DNA of 64,000 nt from assembly GCA_963741315.1 (NCBI GenBank), contig CAVUHK010000007.1:1-64000 (forward strand), in the 5' to 3' direction. The notes beneath the pieces were generated by a model, which saw only the letters and a program-made list of their open reading frames with translations, had not been told where the DNA came from and did not search any database. Shown here one piece after another: positions 17,781 to 25,621 of this stretch. Source of the stretch: PALSA-1003 sp963741315. GTDB lineage: Bacteria; Pseudomonadota; Gammaproteobacteria; Burkholderiales; Casimicrobiaceae. The first letter of the stretch is position 1; each line of letters starts with the position of its first letter. The translations under genes and the position numbers were made by a program.

Positions 17781-18779
17781 ATGACCACCGCCATTCACCG
17801 CTGTTCGGTCACGCGCATCGCGACGGCGCTGGCGACGATGCTGGTGCTCGCGCTATCCGCGACGGCGGCCTGGTCGCAGGACGCGTTTCCCTCGCACCCG
17901 ATCAAACTCATCGTTCCGGTTGCGGCCGGGGGCGGCATCGACACTGCATTTCGCACCATCGGCCCCTTCTGGTCGGAGTTGCTCGGGCAACCGATCGTCA
18001 TCGAGAACCGGCCCGGCGGCGGACAGATCGTCGGCAGCGACGTCGTCGCCAAGGCCAAGCCCGATGGCTACACCCTGCTCGGCGCCGGCGTGCCGATCGC
18101 GTTCAACACTGCGCTCGGTCGCAAGCTGCCCTACGACGCGCTCAAGGATTTCACACCGGTGTCCGAAGTCGTCAGCCAGCCCCTGCTGATCGTCGTCCAT
18201 CCCGCGGTGCCGGTGAAGAACATGGCGGAACTGGTCGCTTATGCGAAGAAGCAGTCCGCGCCGCTGCAGTACACCACCGGTGGCATCGGCAGCTACGGTC
18301 ACCTGTGGTGGGAGATGTTCCGCCAGAAGCAGGGATTCGACGGTCAGCACGTCGCGTACAACGGCATCGCGCCCGCGCTCAAGGACGCGATGGGCGGACA
18401 GGTGCCGCTGCTCATCGACGCGATCGTTCCGACCGGCGCGCAGATCAAGGCGGGAACGGTGCGCGGCATCGCCATCGTCGCCACGGGCCGCTCGAAAATG
18501 CTTCCCGACCTGGCGACGCTCGCCGAGCAGGGCTACGTCGGCCTCGACGCCGCTCCCTTCTACGGCGTGCTGGGCCCCGCGAATCTCGATCCCGCCGCGT
18601 TGCGCAAGCTGTCGAGCACGCTCACGCAGGCGCTGGCGATGCCCGCACTGCGCGAAAAGCTTCAGGAGCAGGGTTTCGACGTCATTGCCAGCACGCCCGA
18701 GGCGTATGCAACGTTGATCCGCGACGAAATCGAACGCTGGACCAGGGTCGTGCGCGCAGCCGGCATCGTCGTCGACTGA
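17781..18779 (+). CDS. Bug-family (tripartite tricarboxylate transporter) substrate-binding protein
   Basis: A 332-residue periplasmic protein with a signal peptide ending near ATAAWSQD. Bug-family signatures are PIKLIVPVAAGGGIDTAFRTIG, QPIVIENRPGGGQIVGSDVVAKAKPDGYTLL and YTTGGIGSYGHLWWEMF. Such proteins bind carboxylates or aromatic acids and are greatly expanded in Burkholderiales, where most lack a linked TctAB membrane pair, as here. A strong AAGGAAGG Shine-Dalgarno sequence supports the start. Ligand unknown. Confidence 0.92.
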   Translation: MTTAIHRCSVTRIATALATMLVLALSATAAWSQDAFPSHPIKLIVPVAAGGGIDTAFRTIGPFWSELLGQPIVIENRPGGGQIVGSDVVAKAKPDGYTLLGAGVPIAFNTALGRKLPYDALKDFTPVSEVVSQPLLIVVHPAVPVKNMAELVAYAKKQSAPLQYTTGGIGSYGHLWWEMFRQKQGFDGQHVAYNGIAPALKDAMGGQVPLLIDAIVPTGAQIKAGTVRGIAIVATGRSKMLPDLATLAEQGYVGLDAAPFYGVLGPANLDPAALRKLSSTLTQALAMPALREKLQEQGFDVIASTPEAYATLIRDEIERWTRVVRAAGIVVD

Positions 18780-18799
18780 ATCGCGGCGACGCGCTCGCT

Positions 18800-19744
18800 T
18801 CAGGGACGCTGGATTCCGCGCGTGGCGAGGCGGATGCGATAGATCGACGACGACGCCGCAATGTAGAGCTGATCGCGCGCGTAACCGCCGAAGGTGAGGT
18901 TGCCGATCTTCTCGGGCACGTGGATCTTGCCCAGCAAGGTCGTATCGGGATGATAGATCTGCACGCTGTCGAGCGAACTGGTGTAGATCCAGCCGCGTTC
19001 GTCGAGACGGAAGCCGTCGGGCAGGCCGGGCTCGACCACCGCGAACACGCGGCCGTTGGTGAGTGCGTGGCCATCGACCACGTCGCGCACTTCAAAAACC
19101 CACAGGCAATGATTGCCCGACCCGTCCTTGCGCAACGCCGCCGACGTGTCCGAGACATAGAGCAGCGTTTCGTCGCGCGAGAAGGCGAGGCCATTGGGCT
19201 CGTCGACCAGATCGGTGAGTTTGGTCAGTACACCGGTGCGCGGATCGAGGCGGAATACGTAGCAGTCGCCCAGCTCGGAAATACCGGGATGGCCCTCCTC
19301 GGGAATGACGATGCCGTAGGGTGGATCGGTGAACCAGATGCTGCCGTCGGACTTGACGACGATGTCGTTGGGCGAGTTCAGGCGCTTGCCTTCGAAGCGA
19401 TCGGCAATGACCTCGGGCGGGCCGTCGCCGCGCGTGCGATACACCGCGCGCAAGCCGTGCGAGCAATGCAGCAGCGCGCCGTTGTGCTCGCGGGTATGTC
19501 CGTTGGTGAAGCCGACGCCGCTGCGCCATACGCTCATGCCGTCGCGCGCCGACCAGCGCAGCATGCGATCGTTGGGAATGTCGCTCCACAGGAGGCTGTC
19601 GTCCTCGTGCATCCAGACCGGGCCTTCGCTCCAGCGCGCTCCCGTGCACAGCCGCTCGAGTTGCGGTGCGCCGGCGACCACCGGGTCGAGGCGGCGATCG
19701 AAGACTTCGATGCGCGTCGGAACAATTTGCGGAGCGTCGCTCAT
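18800..19744 (-). CDS. SMP-30/gluconolactonase-like protein
   Basis: A 314-residue six-bladed beta-propeller of the SMP-30/LRE family: ARWSEGPVWMHEDDSLLWSDIPNDRMLRW with the conserved metal-ligand Glu, then NSPNDIVVKSDGSIWFTDPPYGI (Asn and Asp ligands) and EPNGLAFSRDETLLYVSDTS. Members hydrolyse sugar lactones or related esters with a divalent metal. The start is taken as the ATG at 19744; a GTG at 19792 would add 16 residues with no better signal. No export signal. It converges with the Bug protein gene, which could supply a sugar acid or related compound (inference only). Confidence 0.85.
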   Translation of the reverse strand: MSDAPQIVPTRIEVFDRRLDPVVAGAPQLERLCTGARWSEGPVWMHEDDSLLWSDIPNDRMLRWSARDGMSVWRSGVGFTNGHTREHNGALLHCSHGLRAVYRTRGDGPPEVIADRFEGKRLNSPNDIVVKSDGSIWFTDPPYGIVIPEEGHPGISELGDCYVFRLDPRTGVLTKLTDLVDEPNGLAFSRDETLLYVSDTSAALRKDGSGNHCLWVFEVRDVVDGHALTNGRVFAVVEPGLPDGFRLDERGWIYTSSLDSVQIYHPDTTLLGKIHVPEKIGNLTFGGYARDQLYIAASSSIYRIRLATRGIQRP

Positions 19745-19931
19745 GGGGACCGTCGAATAGCCGGGCGGTACGCGACGCGCCTCGTCGTGCACCAGCGACC
19801 GGCCTTGTATGCTGCCACGCCCGCCCCCTGCTGCGCCACCGCAGGCCTCGCCGCGACGTCCACCGCTACGCCGACTCGGACGTTAGAGGGGTCGCTGCTG
19901 ATGCTATTGTCGCGCTACAGGAGGTGCCCGC

Positions 19932-20660
19932 ATGAAACGCTGGTCTTCACTACGCATCGGGCTGGGCATGCTGCTCTGCGCGCTGCCGCTTGCGGCGCTC
20001 GCGCAGCAAGCGTTCACCACGCGCACCGTCTACCTGCGTGCCGGCCCGGACAATTCCTATCCGCTGGTGGTGCAGATCGCACCGGGCACGCCTCTCTATG
20101 TGCAGGGCTGCCTCGAGGACTGGAGTTGGTGCGACGTCGAATACGCCAACTTCCGCGGCTGGACGTGGGCTCCGTACCTCAACTACGTCTATCAAGACGG
20201 TCGCGTGCCGCTGTACAACTACGCGCCCAGCCTCGGCATTCCGATCGTCGTCTTTTCGCTCGGGCCCTACTGGGACCGCTACTACTACGGCCGGCCTTGG
20301 TACGGGCGCCGCGACTACTGGGTGAGCCGGCCGCCGCCGCCGCATTATCGACCGCCCGGTCCGCCGCCGCGACCGGGACCGCCACCGCCGCGACCGCCGC
20401 AAGGTGGGCCGCCGCCTCGCCCCCCGATGGCGACACCCAATCCGGCACCGCGTCCGCCGGGCGACGTCCGGACCATGCCGGCGCCGTCGAATGGCGGCCA
20501 GCAACCGCCGGCGAACCGGCCGCCGCCTTCGTCGCAACGGCCGCCTTCGTCGGGGGGGCCACCGACCGGTGGTGCCCCGCCCGGTGGAGGACAACCGCCC
20601 GCCGGACCGCCCCCCGGAGGCTCGCCGCCCGCCGGCGGCGCGCCGATGACGCGCAACTGA
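19932..20660 (+). CDS. Exported SH3-domain protein with proline/glycine-rich tail
   Basis: A 242-residue protein. Residues 1-24 are a signal peptide (LGMLLCALPLAALAQQ). Residues about 27-90 resemble a bacterial SH3 domain (VYLRAGPDNSYPLVVQIAPGTPLYVQGCLEDWSWCDVEYANFRGWTWAPYL) with a Cys pair that could form a disulfide. A short aromatic linker (YWDRYYYGRPWYGRRDYW) leads to a roughly 100-residue tail of Pro, Gly and Arg with almost no secondary structure. SH3-like domains of this kind often bind peptidoglycan. AGGAGG seven bases before the ATG fixes the start. Function unknown; a cell-envelope role is likely. Confidence 0.8.
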   Translation: MKRWSSLRIGLGMLLCALPLAALAQQAFTTRTVYLRAGPDNSYPLVVQIAPGTPLYVQGCLEDWSWCDVEYANFRGWTWAPYLNYVYQDGRVPLYNYAPSLGIPIVVFSLGPYWDRYYYGRPWYGRRDYWVSRPPPPHYRPPGPPPRPGPPPPRPPQGGPPPRPPMATPNPAPRPPGDVRTMPAPSNGGQQPPANRPPPSSQRPPSSGGPPTGGAPPGGGQPPAGPPPGGSPPAGGAPMTRN

Positions 20661-20733
20661 TCGATTGCCGGTCGCGTCAGCGCGGGGCGCCAGCGCCAGT
20701 AACCGGCCACTTCAGCGCGAGTAACATCGCTCT

Positions 20734-22278
20734 GTGCAACGCAGCGACGTACTGATCGCCGGCGCCGGCCCCACCGGGCTGGTGCTGGCCCTCTGGCTCA
20801 CCCGCATGGGCGTGAGCATCCGCATCGTCGACAAGGTTGCCCAGCCGGGCACCACGTCGCGCGCGCTCGGCGTGCAGGCGCGTACGCTCGAGTTCTATCA
20901 CCAGCTCGGACTTGCCGACGACGTCATCGCGCACGGCCTGAAGTTCGTCGCGGCAAATCTGTGGGTACGCGGGCGCCGCGTCGCGCGCGTCCCGTTCGGT
21001 GACTTCGGCGTCGGCGCGAGTCCGTATCCGTACATGCTGATTTTTCCGCAGGATGCCCACGAGCGCCTGCTCATCGAACACCTCGCGGACCTCGGCATCA
21101 CCGTCGAGCGCCCGACCGAGCTGGTGAGCTTCGAGGACGATGGCAGTCGCATCGTCGCGCAGCTCAAGCACGCCGACGGCAGCATGGAGACTTGCGAGGC
21201 CGCGTATCTCGCCGGTTGCGATGGCGCCCACTCGCGGGTGCGCGAAGCGCTGCGGACCGGCTTCCCGGGTGGAACCTATACGCACATGTTCTACGTCGCC
21301 GACGCGGCGGGTAGCGGCCCGGTGATGAATCACGAGCTGCATGTCGCGCTCGACGACGCCGGATTCCTGGCCGCGTTTCCGATGACCGGCGATGGTCACG
21401 CGCGACTGATCGGCACCATCAAGGACAGCGCAGTCGATGCGCAGCGGCCGCTGGAGTGGAAGGACGTCAGCGGCGTCATTCTCAAGCAGCTCGGCGTCGT
21501 CGTCGATCGCGTCAACTGGTTCTCGACCTATCACGTACACCACCGTGTCGCTGCGCAGTTTCGTGTCGCGCGCGCTTTCCTGCTCGGCGACGCGGCGCAT
21601 CTGCACAGTCCGGTCGGCGCGCAGGGCATGAACACCGGCCTGGGCGACGCCGTAAACCTCGCATGGAAACTCGCGGCCGTGGTGCAGCAGCGCGCGGTCC
21701 CGCGATTGCTCGACACTTACGAGCCGGAGCGCATCGCCTTCGCGCGACGGCTGGTCGCCACCACCGATCGCGCATTCCAGCTCGTCAGCAGCGACGGCGC
21801 GCTCGCGCGGTTCGTGCGCACGCGGATCGTGCCGCTGCTCATGCCTTTGTTCTTTTCACTCGATGCCACGCGGCGCTTCATGTTTCGCACCATTTCCCAG
21901 ACCGCGATCGAATACCGGGGTGGTGCGTTGAGTTCAGGCGCGGCGGGACGGGTGAACGCTGGAGACCGGCTGCCGTGGATCAAGCTCGATGACAGCACTT
22001 CGGCGAGCGACAATTTCGCGCCGCTGCAGTCGCTGGACTGGCAGGTTCACGTCTATGGCCAGGCCAGCGCGGACCTTGCCGACTGGTGCAAGGCGCTCGG
22101 TCTTCCTCTCCACGTCTTTGCGTGGCGCGACGCAATGCAGGCGGCAGGATTCGCGCGCGATGCCGCGTACCTGATCCGCCCGGATGGATACGTCGGTTGC
22201 GCCGACGTGGGCGCGACCGCCGATGGCCTGAAACGCTACGTGGCCGACTGGGCGTTGCGGCCGCGCGGCGCCGCCTGA
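20734..22278 (+). CDS. FAD-dependent aromatic-ring monooxygenase (PheA/TfdB family)
   Basis: A 514-residue flavoprotein hydroxylase. The N-terminal Rossmann motif is DVLIAGAGPTGLVLALWLTRMGVSIRIVDK; the DG motif is YLAGCDGAHSRVREAL; the second FAD motif is RAFLLGDAAHLHSPVGAQGMNTGLGDAVNLAWKLA. The C-terminal 100 or so residues resemble the thioredoxin-like domain of phenol and resorcinol hydroxylases. The start is GTG at 20734. The enzyme would use NAD(P)H and oxygen to hydroxylate an aromatic ring; the substrate is not evident. It ends in a hairpin shared with the convergent propeller gene. Confidence 0.88.
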   Translation: MQRSDVLIAGAGPTGLVLALWLTRMGVSIRIVDKVAQPGTTSRALGVQARTLEFYHQLGLADDVIAHGLKFVAANLWVRGRRVARVPFGDFGVGASPYPYMLIFPQDAHERLLIEHLADLGITVERPTELVSFEDDGSRIVAQLKHADGSMETCEAAYLAGCDGAHSRVREALRTGFPGGTYTHMFYVADAAGSGPVMNHELHVALDDAGFLAAFPMTGDGHARLIGTIKDSAVDAQRPLEWKDVSGVILKQLGVVVDRVNWFSTYHVHHRVAAQFRVARAFLLGDAAHLHSPVGAQGMNTGLGDAVNLAWKLAAVVQQRAVPRLLDTYEPERIAFARRLVATTDRAFQLVSSDGALARFVRTRIVPLLMPLFFSLDATRRFMFRTISQTAIEYRGGALSSGAAGRVNAGDRLPWIKLDDSTSASDNFAPLQSLDWQVHVYGQASADLADWCKALGLPLHVFAWRDAMQAAGFARDAAYLIRPDGYVGCADVGATADGLKRYVADWALRPRGAA

Positions 22279-22292
22279 CGACGCCGCGCGGC
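22260..22292. terminator. Hairpin between convergent genes
   Basis: A perfect 11-bp GC-only inverted repeat (GCCGCGCGGCG / CGCCGCGCGGC) with an 11-base loop, covering the monooxygenase stop codon and lying just past the end of the convergent propeller gene. There is no T run, so it may act with Rho or as an RNA stabiliser rather than as a classical intrinsic terminator. Confidence 0.5.
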
Positions 22293-22308
22293 GAGTCTGA
22301 CGACGCGT

Positions 22309-23469
22309 TCAGCGCGGCATCGACCGGATCGACACAGGTCCCGCCGCGAGCTTGATGCGCTCGCCGGTGTCGACCAGCCTGCCGTCGCGAATGGTGTAGA
22401 GCGCGAGCGCGCGCTCGACGTCGAACTGCACCAGGATGTTCTTGCTGTCCTGGGTGAAGACGACGCCCTGCGCGGCTTCGCCGCCCGGCAATTCGTTCAC
22501 CATCGTGGCCACACCGTCCTTGATCGCGTAGAGCACGACCTTGCCGAGCTTCTGCCGGTCGGCGTCCTTCGCCGTCAGGTTCGAGCCCGCCATCGACGAC
22601 ACCACGATCCACTTGCCGTCCGGCGAAATGGCGACGCCCTCGGGCGTCGCCGGCACCGAGATCTGCTGCACCGCGCGAAACGGCCGCTTGCTGACGTTGA
22701 CCAGCGTCACGACGTCGGCGTCGGCGACTGACCGGCCCGTGCCGGTGTTGCCGATGATCGCCCACTGGCCGTCGCTGGAGATGTCGATCGCGTACGGATT
22801 GACCCCGGTGGAGATTTTTTCGCCGGTGTTCTTCACCGTCGCGCCGTCGACGCTGAGCACCGCGGCGCCGTTCTCGTCGCGCAGCGCCACGATCGCCGCC
22901 TTGCCATCAGTGGTGAACGAAATGCCCGACAGGCGCTTGTCGCCGACCTTGACCTGTTCGAGCATCCTGACGTTCTTGCCATTGATGGTGAGCACCTTCA
23001 CCGTGCCGTCGTGCGCGGCGGCGAGCAGCAGCGTGCCCTCGCGATTGATGGTCAGTCCGTTGGGGTGGCCGCCGACATCGACGGTGCCGAGCAATTTCGG
23101 CGGCGATGCCTCGATGTCGACGACCTGCAGTACGTTGTCGAAGACTTCTTTCTTCGCTGCGTAGTCGTAGCGCGTCGGGGCGGCGACGATCGCCAGCTTG
23201 CCGTCGGGAGTGACCGCGACTGCCTGCGGGGGGCCCTGCACGGTGTGCTCGATGCCTTCGAGCGTGCCCTTGACCACCGGCGGCGTACGCGACGCGTCGA
23301 TCACCACCAGGCTGTCCGGCGGCGCGGGTTGCGGATAGGTCGCGACGCCGGTGCTGCGCACGAACTTGCCGTCCTGCGCCGAGACGATGATGTCGGCGGC
23401 ACATGCCGGCAGCGTCGAAACGATCGCCAGGCTCAGGCAAAAACTGACGCTCGAGTGGAATCTGTGCAT
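22309..23469 (-). CDS. Exported beta-propeller protein (YncE/lactonase-like)
   Basis: A 386-residue protein with a signal peptide (FCLSLAIVSTLPACAAD) and repeated propeller strands of the type GVAISPDGKWIVVSS, AVAVTPDGKLAIVAA and GLTINREGTLLLAAA. It probably forms a seven-bladed propeller in the periplasm. Similar proteins are YncE-type DNA or ligand binders and lactonases; no catalytic residues can be assigned. A GGAGG-like Shine-Dalgarno sequence precedes the ATG. Single gene. Confidence 0.8.
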   Translation of the reverse strand: MHRFHSSVSFCLSLAIVSTLPACAADIIVSAQDGKFVRSTGVATYPQPAPPDSLVVIDASRTPPVVKGTLEGIEHTVQGPPQAVAVTPDGKLAIVAAPTRYDYAAKKEVFDNVLQVVDIEASPPKLLGTVDVGGHPNGLTINREGTLLLAAAHDGTVKVLTINGKNVRMLEQVKVGDKRLSGISFTTDGKAAIVALRDENGAAVLSVDGATVKNTGEKISTGVNPYAIDISSDGQWAIIGNTGTGRSVADADVVTLVNVSKRPFRAVQQISVPATPEGVAISPDGKWIVVSSMAGSNLTAKDADRQKLGKVVLYAIKDGVATMVNELPGGEAAQGVVFTQDSKNILVQFDVERALALYTIRDGRLVDTGERIKLAAGPVSIRSMPR

Positions 23470-23603
23470 GGTTCCTCCGTGCTGAAATTATTGTGTGGAC
23501 GGCCCCGGGTGCCGCGCAATTGCGGTGCCCGCTCCGATATTATTCCACCCGCGATTCGGGCGCGACTAGGGGGTGCGCCAGGCCCGAACTGCATGTGCCG
23601 CCG

Positions 23604-24080
23604 TCAATGCGCGGCGTGGCGATGCGCGTGCAATTCGTCGTCGATGGGCGAATGCAGCCGCACCTCCGAGTTCACCGCGATCTCCTGGCGCGACCCGTCC
23701 GCCTGCTCGACGGTCAGGGTCAGCCAGACCCGATCGCCGAGCTTCAAGGTGCGGTTCAGCCGCAACAGCGCGACGCGGTACTTGCCCGGCGCGAGCGCGA
23801 CGAGTTGCCCGGCAGGCAACGCGATGGCGGTCGCTTTGCCGCGCTGCCGGTCCGGCCCGCGAATGCGCGTTGTCGCCGCGACATCGCTGGCAACCGCAAC
23901 CACCGTCGCGCCCGCCGTGCTGGTGATGTCCATGAAGACCTCGGTGGCCTGACCCGCCAGCGCCGGTCGAGTCCATGGCTGATTGACGATCAGCAACCCG
24001 TTCGCGTGCGCAAGTGACGCACCCACACCGGCGCCGAGCGCGAGTACGAGGACCAGGCTGCGGACCAGTGCATGGGTCAT
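23604..24080 (-). CDS. PCuAC-like periplasmic protein lacking the usual copper ligands
   Basis: A 158-residue exported protein (signal MTHALVRSLVLVLALGAGVGASLAHA) with the cupredoxin-like PCuAC/DUF461 fold: NQPWTRPALAGQATEVFMDIT, then ALPAGQLVALAPGKYRVALLRLNRTLKLGDRVWLTLT. PCuAC proteins carry copper to cytochrome oxidase through a conserved His/Met set. Here the expected His-rich and Met-rich strand reads ATTRIRGPDRQRGKAT and the GYHxML strand reads GKYRVALL, so those ligands are gone. Five histidines are instead at the C-terminus (RLHSPIDDELHAHRHAAH). The ATG at 24080 is chosen as it begins the signal peptide; one at 24122 is possible. Confidence 0.75.
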   Translation of the reverse strand: MTHALVRSLVLVLALGAGVGASLAHANGLLIVNQPWTRPALAGQATEVFMDITSTAGATVVAVASDVAATTRIRGPDRQRGKATAIALPAGQLVALAPGKYRVALLRLNRTLKLGDRVWLTLTVEQADGSRQEIAVNSEVRLHSPIDDELHAHRHAAH

Positions 24081-24247
24081 CGCGCGCTCGACGTCGGCAA
24101 TTGTTCGCAAACAGGTCTCCATCGCGGCCTATTCCGCGGCGCGAAGTCTGGAATAGGCACGCTCGCCCGGATGTTGACTACACCTCAGCGCCAATGGCAT
24201 GCGCAGGTATGCGGAGGCTGCACACGCCGCGCAATCACGGAGCCCAC

Positions 24248-25564
24248 ATGAAGACCATTGTCCAGTCCATGATCGCGTTTGCGGCGGCCCTCCTGGCAAC
24301 GACCGCACTCGCCGAGTTTCACACCTACCGCATCGAGCAGATCTTCTCCAATGCCAGCGGCACGGTGCAGTTCATCGTACTGCACGAAGCGCAGGGCATG
24401 AGCGCGGAATATTTCTGGGCCGGCAACAAGCTCACCAGCACCAGCCCCGGGGTGTCCAACTCGTATACTTTTCCCGCCAATCTGCCGATCGGCATGGCCT
24501 GCAATCCCTACTATGGCTGTGGGTACGCTGCGCCGACTTCGACCGCCAACACCCGCGTGCTGGTCGCCACGCAGGGCTTTGCCGAACTGGGCCTGATGAC
24601 CCCCGACTACGTCGTCCCCAACGGCTTTCTCTCGACCGCGGGCGGAACCATCAACTACGCCGGCGTCGACCAGGTGACCTATGGTGCGCTGCCGACCGAC
24701 GGTGTCAACGCGATCAATCGTGCCGGCGCGATCGTGCCGAATGTCGCGACCAATTTCAACGGATTGACGGCGTCGGTCCAGCCCGCGGTCGCGAACTACG
24801 AGGGCCTGTGGTGGGCTGGTGCCGCCGAGTCGGGATGGGGCATCAACTTCGCGCATCAGGGCGACGTGATCTTCGCGACATGGTTCACTTACGACGCGGC
24901 GGGCAAGGCGTGGTGGCTGACCATGACCGCGAACAAGAGCGCCGAAGGGGTGTACGGTGGTCAGGTGAACAAGACCACCGGGGCCCCGTTCAACGCCTTC
25001 GTGCCACCGGCAACGCCAACCGCCGTCGGGACGGCGACGATCACCTTCACCAGCGCGAGCACCGCCTCGTTTGCGTACACCGTCAACGGCATCTCGCAGA
25101 CCAAGGCGATCACGTTGCAGAATTTTGCGACGCCGTCGACCTGCGTCTGGGGCGCGCAGCCGAATCTGACCCTGGCCACCAATTACCAGGACCTGTGGTG
25201 GGCGGCGGGCGGTCTGGAGTCGGGGTGGGGCGTCAACCTGACGCAGCAGGGGACGACGATCTTCGCCACCTGGTTCACCTACGACGTGAACCGCAACCCG
25301 CTCTGGTATTCGGCGACGGCCTCGCAAGGCGCGCCCGGCACCTTCTCCGGTGCGCTGATCAAGACCTCGGGGCCGGCATTCAGCGCAACGCCCTTCGACG
25401 GCAGCACGGTGCAGCGCACCAACGTGGGCACCGTGACCTTTACCTTCAGCGACGGCAACACCGGCAACTTCTCCTACGTGGTGAACGATCCACCCAACGT
25501 CGGCACGCAGACCAAGGCGATCACCCGCCAGGTGTTCCGGCCGCCCGGGACCGTGTGCCAGTAG
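24248..25564 (+). CDS. Exported protein with two ESGWG/WFTYD repeats
   Basis: A 438-residue protein with a clean signal peptide (MKTIVQSMIAFAAALLATTALA). The first half (about 180 residues) is unrecognised. The second half holds two copies of a roughly 120-residue repeat, each beginning LWW.AG..ESGWG(I/V)N...QG..IFATWFTYD and ending with T-K-A-I-T plus a Cys-containing segment. This repeat is common in secreted proteins of beta- and gammaproteobacteria, with no known function. The ATG at 24248 is chosen because it begins the signal peptide. Single gene. Confidence 0.8.
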   Translation: MKTIVQSMIAFAAALLATTALAEFHTYRIEQIFSNASGTVQFIVLHEAQGMSAEYFWAGNKLTSTSPGVSNSYTFPANLPIGMACNPYYGCGYAAPTSTANTRVLVATQGFAELGLMTPDYVVPNGFLSTAGGTINYAGVDQVTYGALPTDGVNAINRAGAIVPNVATNFNGLTASVQPAVANYEGLWWAGAAESGWGINFAHQGDVIFATWFTYDAAGKAWWLTMTANKSAEGVYGGQVNKTTGAPFNAFVPPATPTAVGTATITFTSASTASFAYTVNGISQTKAITLQNFATPSTCVWGAQPNLTLATNYQDLWWAAGGLESGWGVNLTQQGTTIFATWFTYDVNRNPLWYSATASQGAPGTFSGALIKTSGPAFSATPFDGSTVQRTNVGTVTFTFSDGNTGNFSYVVNDPPNVGTQTKAITRQVFRPPGTVCQ

Positions 25565-25621
25565 TTGCGGCGTCGCCGGTGCGCTGCCGCTACAATGCGG
25601 CTTCGCACCGCAGGCGAAGCC

